Assembly (NCBI RefSeq): GCF_001896135.2
Contig: NZ_MPOH02000015.1
Location: 928,523 to 976,063 of the forward strand
DNA: 47,541 nucleotides
Direction: 5' to 3'
Source of the DNA: Streptomyces phaeoluteigriseus
GTDB taxonomy: Bacteria; Actinomycetota; Actinomycetes; Streptomycetales; Streptomycetaceae
Positions 24,125 to 32,502 of the stretch are shown in pieces; the stretch's first letter is position 1, and the number at the start of each line of letters is the position of its first letter. The notes beneath the pieces are model-generated. The model did no database searches. It was not told where the DNA came from and worked only from the letters and a program-made list of their open reading frames with translations. The position numbers were made by a program, and so were the translations under genes.

Positions 24125-25106
24125 CCGGTTCGGCGCCGGCGGCGGGGGCCGGCTCCGGGCCGGCCGGGCGACGGCCGCGGGCCTCCAGGTACAGCGCGAG
24201 GGCGAGGAGCAGGACGCCGAGGGTGAGGAAGCCCCAGGGCAGGTAGGACGTCATCAGCAGGACCAGGGTGCGGTTGGCGCCGACCAGGTCGACGGTGTGC
24301 TCGATGTAGTCCTCGCGCATCTTCACGTGGCCGGCGAAGGCCGTCACCCTGTCGCGGTCGCCGAGGAGGGTGCCGCCGCGCAGTTCCTCCTGGTGGATCT
24401 CCTCGCCGTAGACGGGGGCGCCGGTGACGGGTTCGACCCAGAACTTTCGGACGGTGGTGTACCAGCGGGTGGTGCCGGTCCTGGCGACGGTCTCCGGGGT
24501 GATGCCGGCGACGGGCATCGTCCTGGGCATGGGGACCTGGGTCCAGGGGATGGTCTGCTCGAAGTAGTAGACCTCCAGGCCGCGGAACCTCTCGGTGCCC
24601 TTGTAGTGGATGGGGGCGGTGACACGGGCCTGCGCGTCGAAGTACTCGTAGTCGCGCTTCTCCGTGCGGAAGGGCCATTTGAACTCCAGGCCCTCGCGGC
24701 GGACGGGGGTGCCGTCGACCATCTCCCCGGTGGCGTGGACGGGTTCCTGGGTGTGGGCGTCGAAGATGTAGCGCTCGGGGATGCGGGAGACCATCTTGCC
24801 GTCGGGGCCCTGGACGTAGGACAGGCCGTCCCAGACGACGACGTCGCGGCCCGCCGTCCGTTCTATCCGCTCCGACTCCTCCACGTTGCCCTTGAGGGTC
24901 TGCACGATGGTGACCTTGGGGACGGTGCGGGCGGTCATCGTGCCGTAGTCGAGGAGGGTGGCGTTCCGCGCCTCCAGGACCATGTCCTGGTAGGCGTGGG
25001 CGGGGACCTTGGCCAGGCGCGGGAAGGCGTACCAGCGCAGCAGCGGGGACAGTGCCGCGAAGAACACGGCGAGGGCGAGCAGGATCAGGCCGGCCTTGCG
25101 GCGCAT
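24114..25106 (-). CDS. DUF3068 (PorA-like) membrane-anchored protein
   Basis: 330 aa. An N-terminal membrane helix (AGLILLALAVFFAALSPLLR) and a C-terminal one (LPWGFLTLGVLLLALALYLE) enclose about 250 extracytoplasmic residues. The segments PKVTIVQTLKGNVEESERIE, VVVWDGLSYVQGPDGKMVSR and EFKWPFRTEKRDYEYFDAQA, with KGTERFRGLEVYYFEQTIPW, define DUF3068 (PF11271), named after corynebacterial porin-associated proteins. The role in Streptomyces is unknown; an envelope location is clear from topology. The stop region overlaps hrpB tail to tail. Confidence 0.9.
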   Translation of the reverse strand: MRRKAGLILLALAVFFAALSPLLRWYAFPRLAKVPAHAYQDMVLEARNATLLDYGTMTARTVPKVTIVQTLKGNVEESERIERTAGRDVVVWDGLSYVQGPDGKMVSRIPERYIFDAHTQEPVHATGEMVDGTPVRREGLEFKWPFRTEKRDYEYFDAQARVTAPIHYKGTERFRGLEVYYFEQTIPWTQVPMPRTMPVAGITPETVARTGTTRWYTTVRKFWVEPVTGAPVYGEEIHQEELRGGTLLGDRDRVTAFAGHVKMREDYIEHTVDLVGANRTLVLLMTSYLPWGFLTLGVLLLALALYLEARGRRPAGPEPAPAAGAEPVTA

Positions 25107-25127
25107 GTCGGCCTCCCTCCCGGGCGG

Positions 25128-25262
25128 TTACGGGTGAGCGGGCACTGTCGTCAGCAGGGGTTTCGGGGAGGTCTCGCCGGTCGGGGTGCCCAGGGCGGTG
25201 AGGGTGAGGACCAGGGCGAGCGCGAGGGCGAGGCCGGTCGCGGCGGCGATCAGGGCGCGCAT
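25128..25262 (-). CDS. SPW_0924 family small protein
   Basis: 44 aa from ATG 25262 with GGGAGG upstream; the longer open frame to 25364 runs into the big hairpin and is rejected. The start MRALIAAATGLALALALVLT is a single hydrophobic helix, followed by LTALGTPTGETSPKPLLTTV and PAHP. I recognise this as the SPW_0924 family, named for a Streptomyces protein and found widely in the genus. It is probably an exported or membrane-anchored micropeptide of unknown role. It lies 21 bp upstream of the DUF3068 gene on the same strand, so the two probably form an operon. Confidence 0.75.
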   Translation of the reverse strand: MRALIAAATGLALALALVLTLTALGTPTGETSPKPLLTTVPAHP

Positions 25263-25349
25263 ACGGGCCTCCCGCGGGGGTCGGAGGTTCCACCGGAACT
25301 GATGGGTCGTCAGGTCGGGCACCGTAGCAACGGGCGAGCCAGATGAGAA

Positions 25350-25450
25350 CACGTCGCGCACCACCGACGGCGCCCCGCTCGCGGGAGCGGGGCGCGTCGG
25401 CGGCGCCCCCGCTCGCGGGGAGCGGGGCGCCGTCGGTGGTGCGCGACGTG
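25350..25450 (-). terminator. Very large hairpin, 30-bp perfect outer arms
   Basis: Bases 25350-25379 (CACGTCGCGCACCACCGACG then GCGCCCCGCT) are the exact complement of 25421-25450. The 41-nt interior contains further G+C-rich complementarity (GAGCGGGGCGC against GCGCCCCCGCTC). It begins 47 bp past the stop codon of the transglycosylase gene and ends about 90 bp before SPW_0924, so it is most likely the transglycosylase terminator. RNA of this region would fold into one long rod. Confidence 0.75.
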
Positions 25451-25496
25451 GTGCGGAGTCGCTGCGGGCGTGGTGGCGAGAGGCCGCCGAGGTGGA

Positions 25497-27266
25497 TTAC
25501 GAGCCGGTCGTCGTCGATTCGGACGGGCTCGGGGAGGTGCTCTCCGAAGGGGTGCCGGAGGGGGTGTCCGACGGGGTCGGCGTGGGCGACGGGGCCGCCG
25601 TCACGGTCAGTTCGACCGTGAGGGTGGCGCCGCCCTCGGTGGTGACGCGCAGCAGGAACGTGCCGGCGGTGTCGTCCGCGTACAGCTTCGGGAGCGTCAG
25701 CAGGCCGTTCGCGTCCGTGCGGAGGTCCGTCAGGGTGCGGACGGGGTTGCCGGCGGCGTCCTTGAAGTAGGGGCCCTTGTCGTTCGCGGTCGGGTCGTCG
25801 GCCGACTTCACGAGCGTGGCGGTGGCCGCGACCTTGTCCGCCGCGGCGCCCTTGTAGGTGGCCTTGACCTCGACCCGGTCGGCGAACTCGCCGCCCGCGA
25901 CGCAGGTCAGGGCGGCCGAACCGGTGCGGGCCAGGGCGTCGGCGGCACGCGCGGTGACCGTGGCCGAGTAGTTCACGGCCGCGACCGTACGGCCCACGAC
26001 GGTGGCGCGGACCGTGAAGGCGCCGGTCTTCTCGCCCGCCCGGAGGGTGGGGGCCGTGGCGATGCCCCGGCTGTCGGTGATGACCGCGGCCACGCTCTCG
26101 CCGCCCGTGAAGGTGGCGTCGGTGTCGCCGACGATCGTGAAGCGGACCCGGACCTTGGCGACGCCCGTACCGGCCTTGGTCTCGGTGCGGGTGCTGATCC
26201 GGTCGCCGAACGCGTCGCCCGCCATGGCGGCGAGCTTCGCCGTGCCCGCGTCCTCCAGGTGGTGGACCGAGTCGGTCGGGGTCGTCGCGGGAGGCGTGGT
26301 GGACGGCGGGGTGGTCGCCGGAGGGGGCGTGGCGGGAGGCGTGCTGGGCGGGGTCGTCCGGGGCGGCGTGGGCGACGGGGACGGGGACGGCGAGGTGGTC
26401 GTGCCGCCGCCGCTGCTCTCGTCGCTGCGGTTGTCCGGCAGGGTGCCGGTGCCGTCCGGGACCTCGTGCGTGCCCTTGCGGTAGTACTCCAGCCACGACA
26501 CGACGGTGTTGTAGTAGTCCGTCGAGTTGTTGTAGCTCAGGATCGCGCTGCGCAGGCCGGCGTCGGTGGACATGTCCCAGCTGTAGCGGCACAGGTAGTG
26601 ACCGGCGGCGAGCGCGGCGTCGTAGATGTTGTTGGGGTCCTTCGCGCCGTCGCCGTTGCCGTCGCGGCCCGCCCACTCCCAGGTGGACGGGATGAACTGC
26701 ATGGGGCCGACGGCGCGGTCGTGCGTGGTGTCGCCGTCGAAGGCGCCGTTGTCGGTGTCGCTGATGTTGGCGAAGCCGTTGCCGTCGAGGACCGGGCCGA
26801 GGATCGCCGAGCGGGTCTTGCCGTCGGCGTCGACGTTTCCGCCGCGGGCGTGGCCGGACTCCACCTTGCCGATGGCGGCGAGGAGTTCCCAGGGCAGGTT
26901 GCAGCCGGGCTTGGACCCGGCGAGCGACGCCGCGGCCTTCTTGTAGGCGTCCAGGACGGTCGCGGGGATGCCGGCCTCCGTGCCGCCGGTGGCGACCGGA
27001 CCTGTGCCGGTGCTCTGGCTCGGCGCCGGGACGGGGCTGTTCAGCGGCGGCAGGTCCGTGTAGTACGGCGAGTTGCCGGTGGCGCTCTCGTCGGCGCCGG
27101 TCGCGGAGCCGGTGCCGACGGACGGCGAGTCCGCGGCGGTGCGTCCGCCCGCGCCGTCGGCCGTGACGTCGGGTGCCTGGGAGGCGGCCAGAGCCGCGAC
27201 CGCCAGTGCGGCCACGGTGGTGTTGACCGCACCCTTGCGCAGCCTGCTGCCGAATTGCGCCGACAT
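25497..27266 (-). CDS. Secreted lytic transglycosylase with C-terminal beta domains
   Basis: 589 aa from ATG 27266 (GGGAGGGG eight bases upstream). Residues 1-35 are a signal sequence (RKGAVNTTVAALAVAALAAS). Residues about 120-285 are an SLT/MltB-like lytic transglycosylase: LPWELLAAIGKVESGHARGG (catalytic glutamate), VGPMQFIPSTWEWAGRDGNG, then DPNNIYDAALAAGHYLCRY. A Thr/Pro linker (about 300-345) leads to two or three Ig-like or invasin-like repeats: AGDAFGDRISTRTETKAGTG, VRFTIVGDTDATFTGGESVA, and a second copy beginning GGEFADRVEVKATYKGAAAD. The tail is Ser/Thr/Pro rich. It cleaves peptidoglycan outside the membrane; the repeats may bind the wall. Two palindromes upstream (27319-27360) may be operators. 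Confidence 0.88.
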   Translation of the reverse strand: MSAQFGSRLRKGAVNTTVAALAVAALAASQAPDVTADGAGGRTAADSPSVGTGSATGADESATGNSPYYTDLPPLNSPVPAPSQSTGTGPVATGGTEAGIPATVLDAYKKAAASLAGSKPGCNLPWELLAAIGKVESGHARGGNVDADGKTRSAILGPVLDGNGFANISDTDNGAFDGDTTHDRAVGPMQFIPSTWEWAGRDGNGDGAKDPNNIYDAALAAGHYLCRYSWDMSTDAGLRSAILSYNNSTDYYNTVVSWLEYYRKGTHEVPDGTGTLPDNRSDESSGGGTTTSPSPSPSPTPPRTTPPSTPPATPPPATTPPSTTPPATTPTDSVHHLEDAGTAKLAAMAGDAFGDRISTRTETKAGTGVAKVRVRFTIVGDTDATFTGGESVAAVITDSRGIATAPTLRAGEKTGAFTVRATVVGRTVAAVNYSATVTARAADALARTGSAALTCVAGGEFADRVEVKATYKGAAADKVAATATLVKSADDPTANDKGPYFKDAAGNPVRTLTDLRTDANGLLTLPKLYADDTAGTFLLRVTTEGGATLTVELTVTAAPSPTPTPSDTPSGTPSESTSPSPSESTTTGS

Positions 27267-27318
27267 GAAGTGAACCCCTCCCGTGGACACTCGAGCGCCC
27301 GTCTTCGTCTGTCTAGCC

Positions 27319-27360
27319 CGTCCCGTGGGACGCCTTGCCTCAATCGTCCCGTGCGGGACG
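27319..27360. promoter_or_regulatory. Two near-identical palindromes upstream of the transglycosylase
   Basis: CGTCCCGTGGGACG (27319-27332) and CGTCCCGTGCGGGACG (27345-27360) are both symmetric and share CGTCCCGTG; their centres are about 27 bp apart. They lie 53-94 bp upstream of the transglycosylase ATG, where a promoter is expected. A dimeric repressor or activator could bind both. The remaining gap 27361-27604 shows no gene. Confidence 0.45.
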
Positions 27361-27604
27361 GTCAACCGGCCGCGACGGTCGCGTTCGCGGGCGGTTTGCG
27401 CCGATCTGTTCGTTGTCCGACCGCCCCTCGTACGGCGGCGGCCCTGGCGACCCTACGACAACTTCTTTGTGACCGGCACCCGTTCGAGCACCCTGTTCAC
27501 CACCCCTCCATGTGCCGTGGGGGCGCCGGAGGCATCCCGCATACTGATCGGACCGTCGATGTCCGAGCCGGCCGGTCCGGCAACACCCGCGCCGAGGAGC
27601 CTCG

Positions 27605-28440
27605 TTGCCGTTCACGCTGAGTCACGCGGCGGCCGTGCTGCCCGCCGTGCGCACCGACGGCACCGGCCGCGGACGCCTGGTGCCGGCCGTCCTCGTCGCC
27701 GGATCGTTCGCTCCCGACATGACCTACTACGCGGCGAGTGTCCTGTCCGAGGCGATGAAGTTCGGCGATGTCACGCACTCCTTCACCGGCGTCCTCACCG
27801 TCGACGTGCTCCTCGCCTGGGCGCTGGTGGGGCTGTGGCTGCTGGTGCGCGAGCCGCTCGTGGCGCTGCTGCCACGGGCACGGCAGGGCCGTACGGCCGT
27901 CCTGACGCGCTGCGGGGCGCCACGCGCGCGTGTCCGGCCGTCCACGGTGGCGTGGTGGTACGTCTCCGCGGTCCTCGGCGCGCTGACGCACGTCGTCTGG
28001 GACGCCTTCACCCACCTGGACCGGTGGGGCATGCGGATGTTCCCCGTCCTCGGCGAGACGATCGCGGGCTCGCCGCTGTACTGGTACCTCCAGTACGGCG
28101 GTTCGGCCGTCGCGGCGGTGGTGATCGCCACGTTCGTCACGCACGCGCTGCGCCGGACCCCCGCCTCGGAGCCGCTCGCGTGCCGGTGCTGTCGGCGCGC
28201 GACCGCTGGTGGGCCGCGGCCCTGATCGGCGGCTGCGCCCTGACCGCAGCGGCCCGCCGGGCGCTGCGCTGGTGGGAGTACTGGGGCCCGAGCGCCAAGC
28301 CGTACGAACTGATCCCCACCCTGTGCTTCGGGGCGGGGGCGGGACTGTTGCTGGGGGTCCTGCTGTACGCGTGCGGGGTGCGGATGTGGCGGCGGGCGGG
28401 AGACGGTCTGCGGCAGCGGGACGAGGTGGGGGTCGGATGA
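27605..28440 (+). CDS. DUF4184 membrane protein, frameshifted near 28180
   Basis: TTG start, fixed by GAGGAG five bases upstream. It begins PFTLSHAAAVLPAVR, the DUF4184 signature, then VAGSFAPDMTYYA, and GALTHVVWDAFTHLDRWGMR, with several membrane helices. After ASEPLA the frame breaks; the next frame reads VPVLSARDRWWAAALIGGCA and continues to LIPTLCFGAGAGLLLGVLLY and the stop at 28440. One missing G (GCGGTGCCG expected, GCGTGCCG found) explains it; repaired length is about 278 aa, as expected. His/Asp residues near helix ends recall metal-dependent membrane hydrolases of the YdjM group. Function unknown. Confidence 0.83.
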
Positions 28441-28455
28441 GCCGGGTGGCCCGGT

Positions 28456-28833
28456 TCACCACGCGCCGAACCGGTCCGCGCCCATTTCGGCGCGCGCCGC
28501 GAAAACGCTGATACGGCGTCCCGCGCGCGGCCTCCGCAGTCGGCGCAGGGCGCCGAGGGCGAGGGTCAGGTGGCCGCGGGCACGCTCGGCCCCGAGCCGC
28601 CGGACACCGGCCGGGCGGGTGAGGAGGGCGACGGCCCGGCGGCGGAGACGTACGACCGTCTCGCGCACCGCCGTGAGCGGGGTGCCGGGGACGCGGGACG
28701 TGGCCGCGCCGGGCGCGAGGGCGGGCAGCGGTCGCCGGTGGGGCGTCCCGTCGTGGCCGGCCGGCGTTTCGGCGGTGGCCGCGGAGTGGACGCGTACAGG
28801 GGCCTTCCGGCGGTGAGGCAGGCGTATACCCAT
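28456..28833 (-). CDS. Hypothetical Arg-rich protein
   Basis: 125 aa from ATG 28833; no strong ribosome site is visible. Codons end in G/C almost throughout, supporting a real gene. It begins MGIRLPHRRKAPVRVHSAAT, contains TPLTAVRETVVRLRRRAVAL in its middle and ends RISVFAARAEMGADRFGAW. No domain is recognised. The Arg-rich helical middle could bind nucleic acid or membrane. It converges on DUF4184 and lies downstream of polA on the same strand, separated by the polA terminator. Confidence 0.5.
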   Translation of the reverse strand: MGIRLPHRRKAPVRVHSAATAETPAGHDGTPHRRPLPALAPGAATSRVPGTPLTAVRETVVRLRRRAVALLTRPAGVRRLGAERARGHLTLALGALRRLRRPRAGRRISVFAARAEMGADRFGAW

Positions 28834-29055
28834 GGCCGCATCCTGGCGGGCGCGGACCCGCGAGGGCGCCTTCTCGGGGGCCACGCGGGTGAGGGCCCTC
28901 CGGGGGATGGTACGCGGGGTGACGGGGCAGGGTGAGCGACCCGGTGCGTGCCGCGGTGGGAGCGGCACGGGAGCCGCGCGGCGGGCTCCGGGCGGGGATG
29001 CGCCGGGCTCCGGCTCCGCGCGGAGACGCTCGGGCTCCGCGCGGAGAAGGGAAAG

Positions 29056-29083
29056 GGGACCCCGCCGCTGCCGGCGGGGTCCC
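29056..29083 (-). terminator. polA terminator
   Basis: GGGACCCCGCCG (29056-29067) pairs perfectly with CGGCGGGGTCCC (29072-29083) around a 4-nt loop, 28 bp past the polA stop codon. Just beyond it the 12-bp palindrome CTCCGCGCGGAG occurs twice in tandem (about 29013-29047), another hairpin-prone stretch. Confidence 0.75.
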
Positions 29084-29110
29084 TTCGGGTCCGTTGGGCT
29101 CTGCCCGGGG

Positions 29111-31836
29111 CTAGTGGGCTGCCGACTCCCAGTCGGGGCCCGCGCCCACCGAGACGTCCAGGGGGGCCCTGAGCTGCACCGCGCCGGCCATCTCGCGGCG
29201 GAGCAGTTCCTCCACGGCCGCCCGCTCGCCGGGAGCGATCTCCAGCACGATCTCGTCGTGGACCTGGAGGAGCATCCGGGACGTGAGGCCCGCCTTCTGC
29301 AGGGCCGCGTCCACCTTGAGCATGGCGATCTTCACGATGTCCGCCGCAGTGCCCTGGATGGGCGCGTTGAGGGCCATGCGCTCGGCCGCCTCGCGGCGCT
29401 GACGGTTGTCGCTGTTGAGGTCGGGGAGGTAGCGGCGGCGCCCGAACAGCGTCGCCGTGTAGCCCGTCGCCCGTGCCTCCTCGACCGCCCGGCGCAGATA
29501 GTCCCGTACGCCACCGAAGCGCTCGAAGTAGGCGTCCATCAGGGCGCGGGCCTCCCCCGCCTCGATGTTCAGCTGCTGGGACAGACCGAAAGCCGACAGC
29601 CCGTACGCCAGTCCGTACGACATCGCCTTGATCTTGCGGCGCATCTCCGCGTCCACGGCGTCCCGCTCGACGCCGAAGACCTGGGAGGCGGCCGTGGTGT
29701 GCAGGTCCTCGCCGGAGGTGAAGGCCTCGATGAGGCCCGCGTCCTCGGAGAGGTGCGCCATCACCCGCAGTTCGATCTGGCTGTAGTCGGCCGTCATCAA
29801 GGACTCGAAGCCCTCGCCGACGACGAACCCGCGCCGGATCGCCCGGCCCTCGTCGGTACGGACCGGGATGTTCTGGAGGTTCGGGTCCGTGGACGACAGG
29901 CGGCCGGTCGCGGCGACCGTCTGGTTGAACGTGGTGTGGATACGGCCGTCGGCGGCGATCGTCTTGATCAGGCCCTCGACGGTGACGCGGAGTTTGGCCT
30001 GCTCACGGTGCCGGAGCATGATCACCGGCAGTTCGTTGTCCGTCTGGGCGGCGAGCCAGGCCAGGGCGTCGGCGTCCGTCGTGTAACCGGTCTTGGTCTT
30101 CTTCGTCTTCGGCAGGCCCAGCTCGCCGAAGAGGACCTCCTGGAGCTGCTTGGGCGAGCCGAGGTTGAACTCGTGCCCGGCGGCGGCGTGCGCCTCCTTC
30201 ACGGCCTGTTGGACGGCGCCCGCGAACATCTGCTCCATGGCCTCCAGATGGGCCCGGTCGGCCGCGATGCCGTGCCGCTCCAGGCGGGCGAGGAGGGCGG
30301 AGGTGGGCAGCTCCATGTCCTGGAGCAGATCCGCCGCGCCGACCTCCTCCAGCCGGCCCCGGAAGGCCTCGCCGAGGTCGAGGATCGCGCGGGCCTGCAC
30401 CATCAGGGCGTCGGCCTCGGCGCTGTCGTCCGAGCCGAAGGCGAGCTGACCGTCGGCCGCGGCGGCGGGGCCAGCTCCCGGCCCAGGTACTCCAGCGACA
30501 GCGCGTCCAGGTCGAAGGAGCGGCGGCCCGGCTTGACCAGGTAGGCGGCCAGGGCGGTGTCCATGGAGACACCGGCGACGCTCCAGCCGTGCTCGGCGAA
30601 GACCCGCATGGCGCCCTTGGCGTTGTGCAGGACCTTGGGGCGGTCCTCGGCGGCCAGCCAGGCGGCCCACGTGTTCTCGTCGGTCTCGTCCAGCTCCGAC
30701 GGGTCGAACCAGGCGGCCGGTCCGCCCGCCGCGGCGAGCGCGACCTCGGCGACCGAGCCGGTGCCCAGGCCCCAGGTGTCGACGGTGGCCACGCCGAGGG
30801 GCTCGGCGCCGTGCTCGGTGAGCCAGCCGGTCAGCTCGCCCGTGCCCAGCACCGTGCCGTCCAGCGCGACGCCGGGTGCGACGACCGGGGCCGCCTCGGC
30901 CTCCTGTGCGCCCGGGTCGACGGCGAGCAGCCGCTCGCGCAGCGACGGGTTCCGGATCTCCAGGGTGTCCAGGATCATCGCCACGGCCGTGCGGTCGTAC
31001 GGGACGCGCTCGAGGTCGAGGACGGTGCCGGGCAGTTCCACGGTGCGGACCATCTCCGTCAGACGGCGGTTGAGCTTGACGGACTCCAGATGGTCGCGGA
31101 GGTTCTGCCCGGCCTTGCCCTTGACCTCGTCGACCCGCTCGACCAGGTCCGCGAACGAACCGAACTGGTTGATCCACTTCGCGGCCGTCTTCTCGCCGAC
31201 GCCCGGGATGCCCGGCAGGTTGTCGGACGGGTCGCCGCGCAGGGCCGCGAAGTCGGGGTACTGGGCGGGCGTCAGGCCGTACTTCTCGACGACCTTCTCC
31301 GGGGTGAAGCGGGTCAGCTCGGAGACGCCCTTCGTGGGATACAGCACCGTCGTGTGCTCGCTGACGAGCTGGAAGGAGTCGCGGTCGCCGGTGACGATCA
31401 GCACCTCGAAGCCCTCGGCCTCGGCCTGGGTGGCGAGTGTGGCGATCACGTCGTCGGCCTCGAAGCCGTCGATCGCGAACCGTGACACGTGCATCGCGTC
31501 GAGCAGCTCACCGATCAGCTCGACCTGCCCCTTGAACTCGTCCGGGGTCTTGGAGCGGTTCGCCTTGTACTCGGTGAACTCCTCGGAGCGCCAGGTCTTG
31601 CGGGAGACGTCGAAGGCCACCGCGAAGTGCGTCGGCGCTTCGTCACGCAGGGTGTTGGCCAGCATCGACGCGAAGCCGTAGATCGCGTTCGTCGGCTGGC
31701 CGGTCGCGGTGGTGAAGTTCTCCGCGGGCAGCGCGAAGAACGCGCGGTAGGCCAACGAGTGCCCGTCCATGAGCATCAGGCGGGGCCGCTCGGCGCCGGA
31801 GGTGTTCTCGGTCTTCTTCGATGCTGTTTCTGCCAC
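29111..31836 (-). CDS. polA: DNA polymerase I, frameshifted near 30468
   Basis: GTG 31836. Residues about 20-310 are the 5'-3' exonuclease: MLMDGHSLAYRAFFALPAEN, GFEADDVIATLA, VTGDRDSFQLV and GIPGVGEKTAAKWI. The 3'-5' exonuclease domain follows and looks degenerate. After YLGRELAP the frame breaks; the next frame continues AAAADGQLAFGSDDSAEADA. The polymerase domain has motif A (MTADYSQIELRVMAHLSEDA), motif B (RRKIKAMSYGLAYGLSAFGL) and motif C (MLLQVHDEIVLE). Restoring one G gives about 908 aa, the normal Streptomyces length. It fills gaps and removes primers. A true break would remove the polymerase domain, so an assembly error is likely. Confidence 0.95.
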
Positions 31837-32386
31837 GCCCCCGATCCTGCCACGCCCCACTGACACTCCGATCCACGTGTGCCTCGGGCGACTGTGCGGA
31901 GCCTCGGGACGGTACGCCGTGCACGGCGTGTGAACACCCCCGCTCGGGCGACGCCCGCAGAGGCCGCACGCCGGGGCCGGGACGGCGCGCCTGGGCCGGG
32001 GCCGGGACAGGGCACGGCCGGGCACGGCCGGGTCCGCGGGACCTGCGGGCGCGAGGCGGGACGCAGTGCGGGCGGCACGGGCAGCACAGAGAAGCCCGCA
32101 GCGGCAGTCGTGCGCCGGCCCTTCAGCGGGGCGTCGCCGCCGGGCCCCGACCGAAGCGCGACGGCGGCAGCTTCTTCGCAACCGCTCCCGGCTCGGCCGG
32201 TCACCCCGGCAGCCCGTCACGCACGGAGCACCGGGCGCCTGGACGCCCAGTCCGTCTCCACGCCCACGGCAGCCCGCACCACCCCCGCAGGCTCCCCACG
32301 TCCAGGTCACGGTGGGCCGCCCGCCGGTTTCCGCCAGGTCTCCGGCCGCATCGGCAGCTCGTCACGCAGCAGGCGCTTATCGCCCG

Positions 32387-32398
32387 CCCCCCCCCCCC
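32387..32398. repeat. Poly-C tract of 12 in the polA/FdhF intergenic gap
   Basis: Twelve consecutive C residues lie about 105 bp before the FdhF/YdeP-type gene. Homopolymers this long are rare in Streptomyces. The 666-bp gap 31837-32502 between the divergent genes holds no recognisable gene. Length may be unreliable, given signs of indel errors elsewhere. Confidence 0.85.
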
Positions 32399-32502
32399 GC
32401 AACCATTGCTCCCGGCTCCCGGCCGTCCGCGCATCCTTCCTGTCGGTGGCGCGTGCGAGGATCGATGGGAGTGGTCACCCGTGTCAGTGAAGGAGCGCCG
32501 CG

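Noticed and set aside
27267..27420. Possible cyclic-di-AMP (ydaO) riboswitch before the transglycosylase
   Set aside because: Some Streptomyces wall hydrolases have one, but I do not see the conserved riboswitch segments here, only the two palindromes.
28990..29050. Tandem CTCCGCGCGGAG palindromes as a separate regulatory element
   Set aside because: They sit just past the polA terminator in a gap without a promoter-like sequence. They are probably part of the same terminator region.
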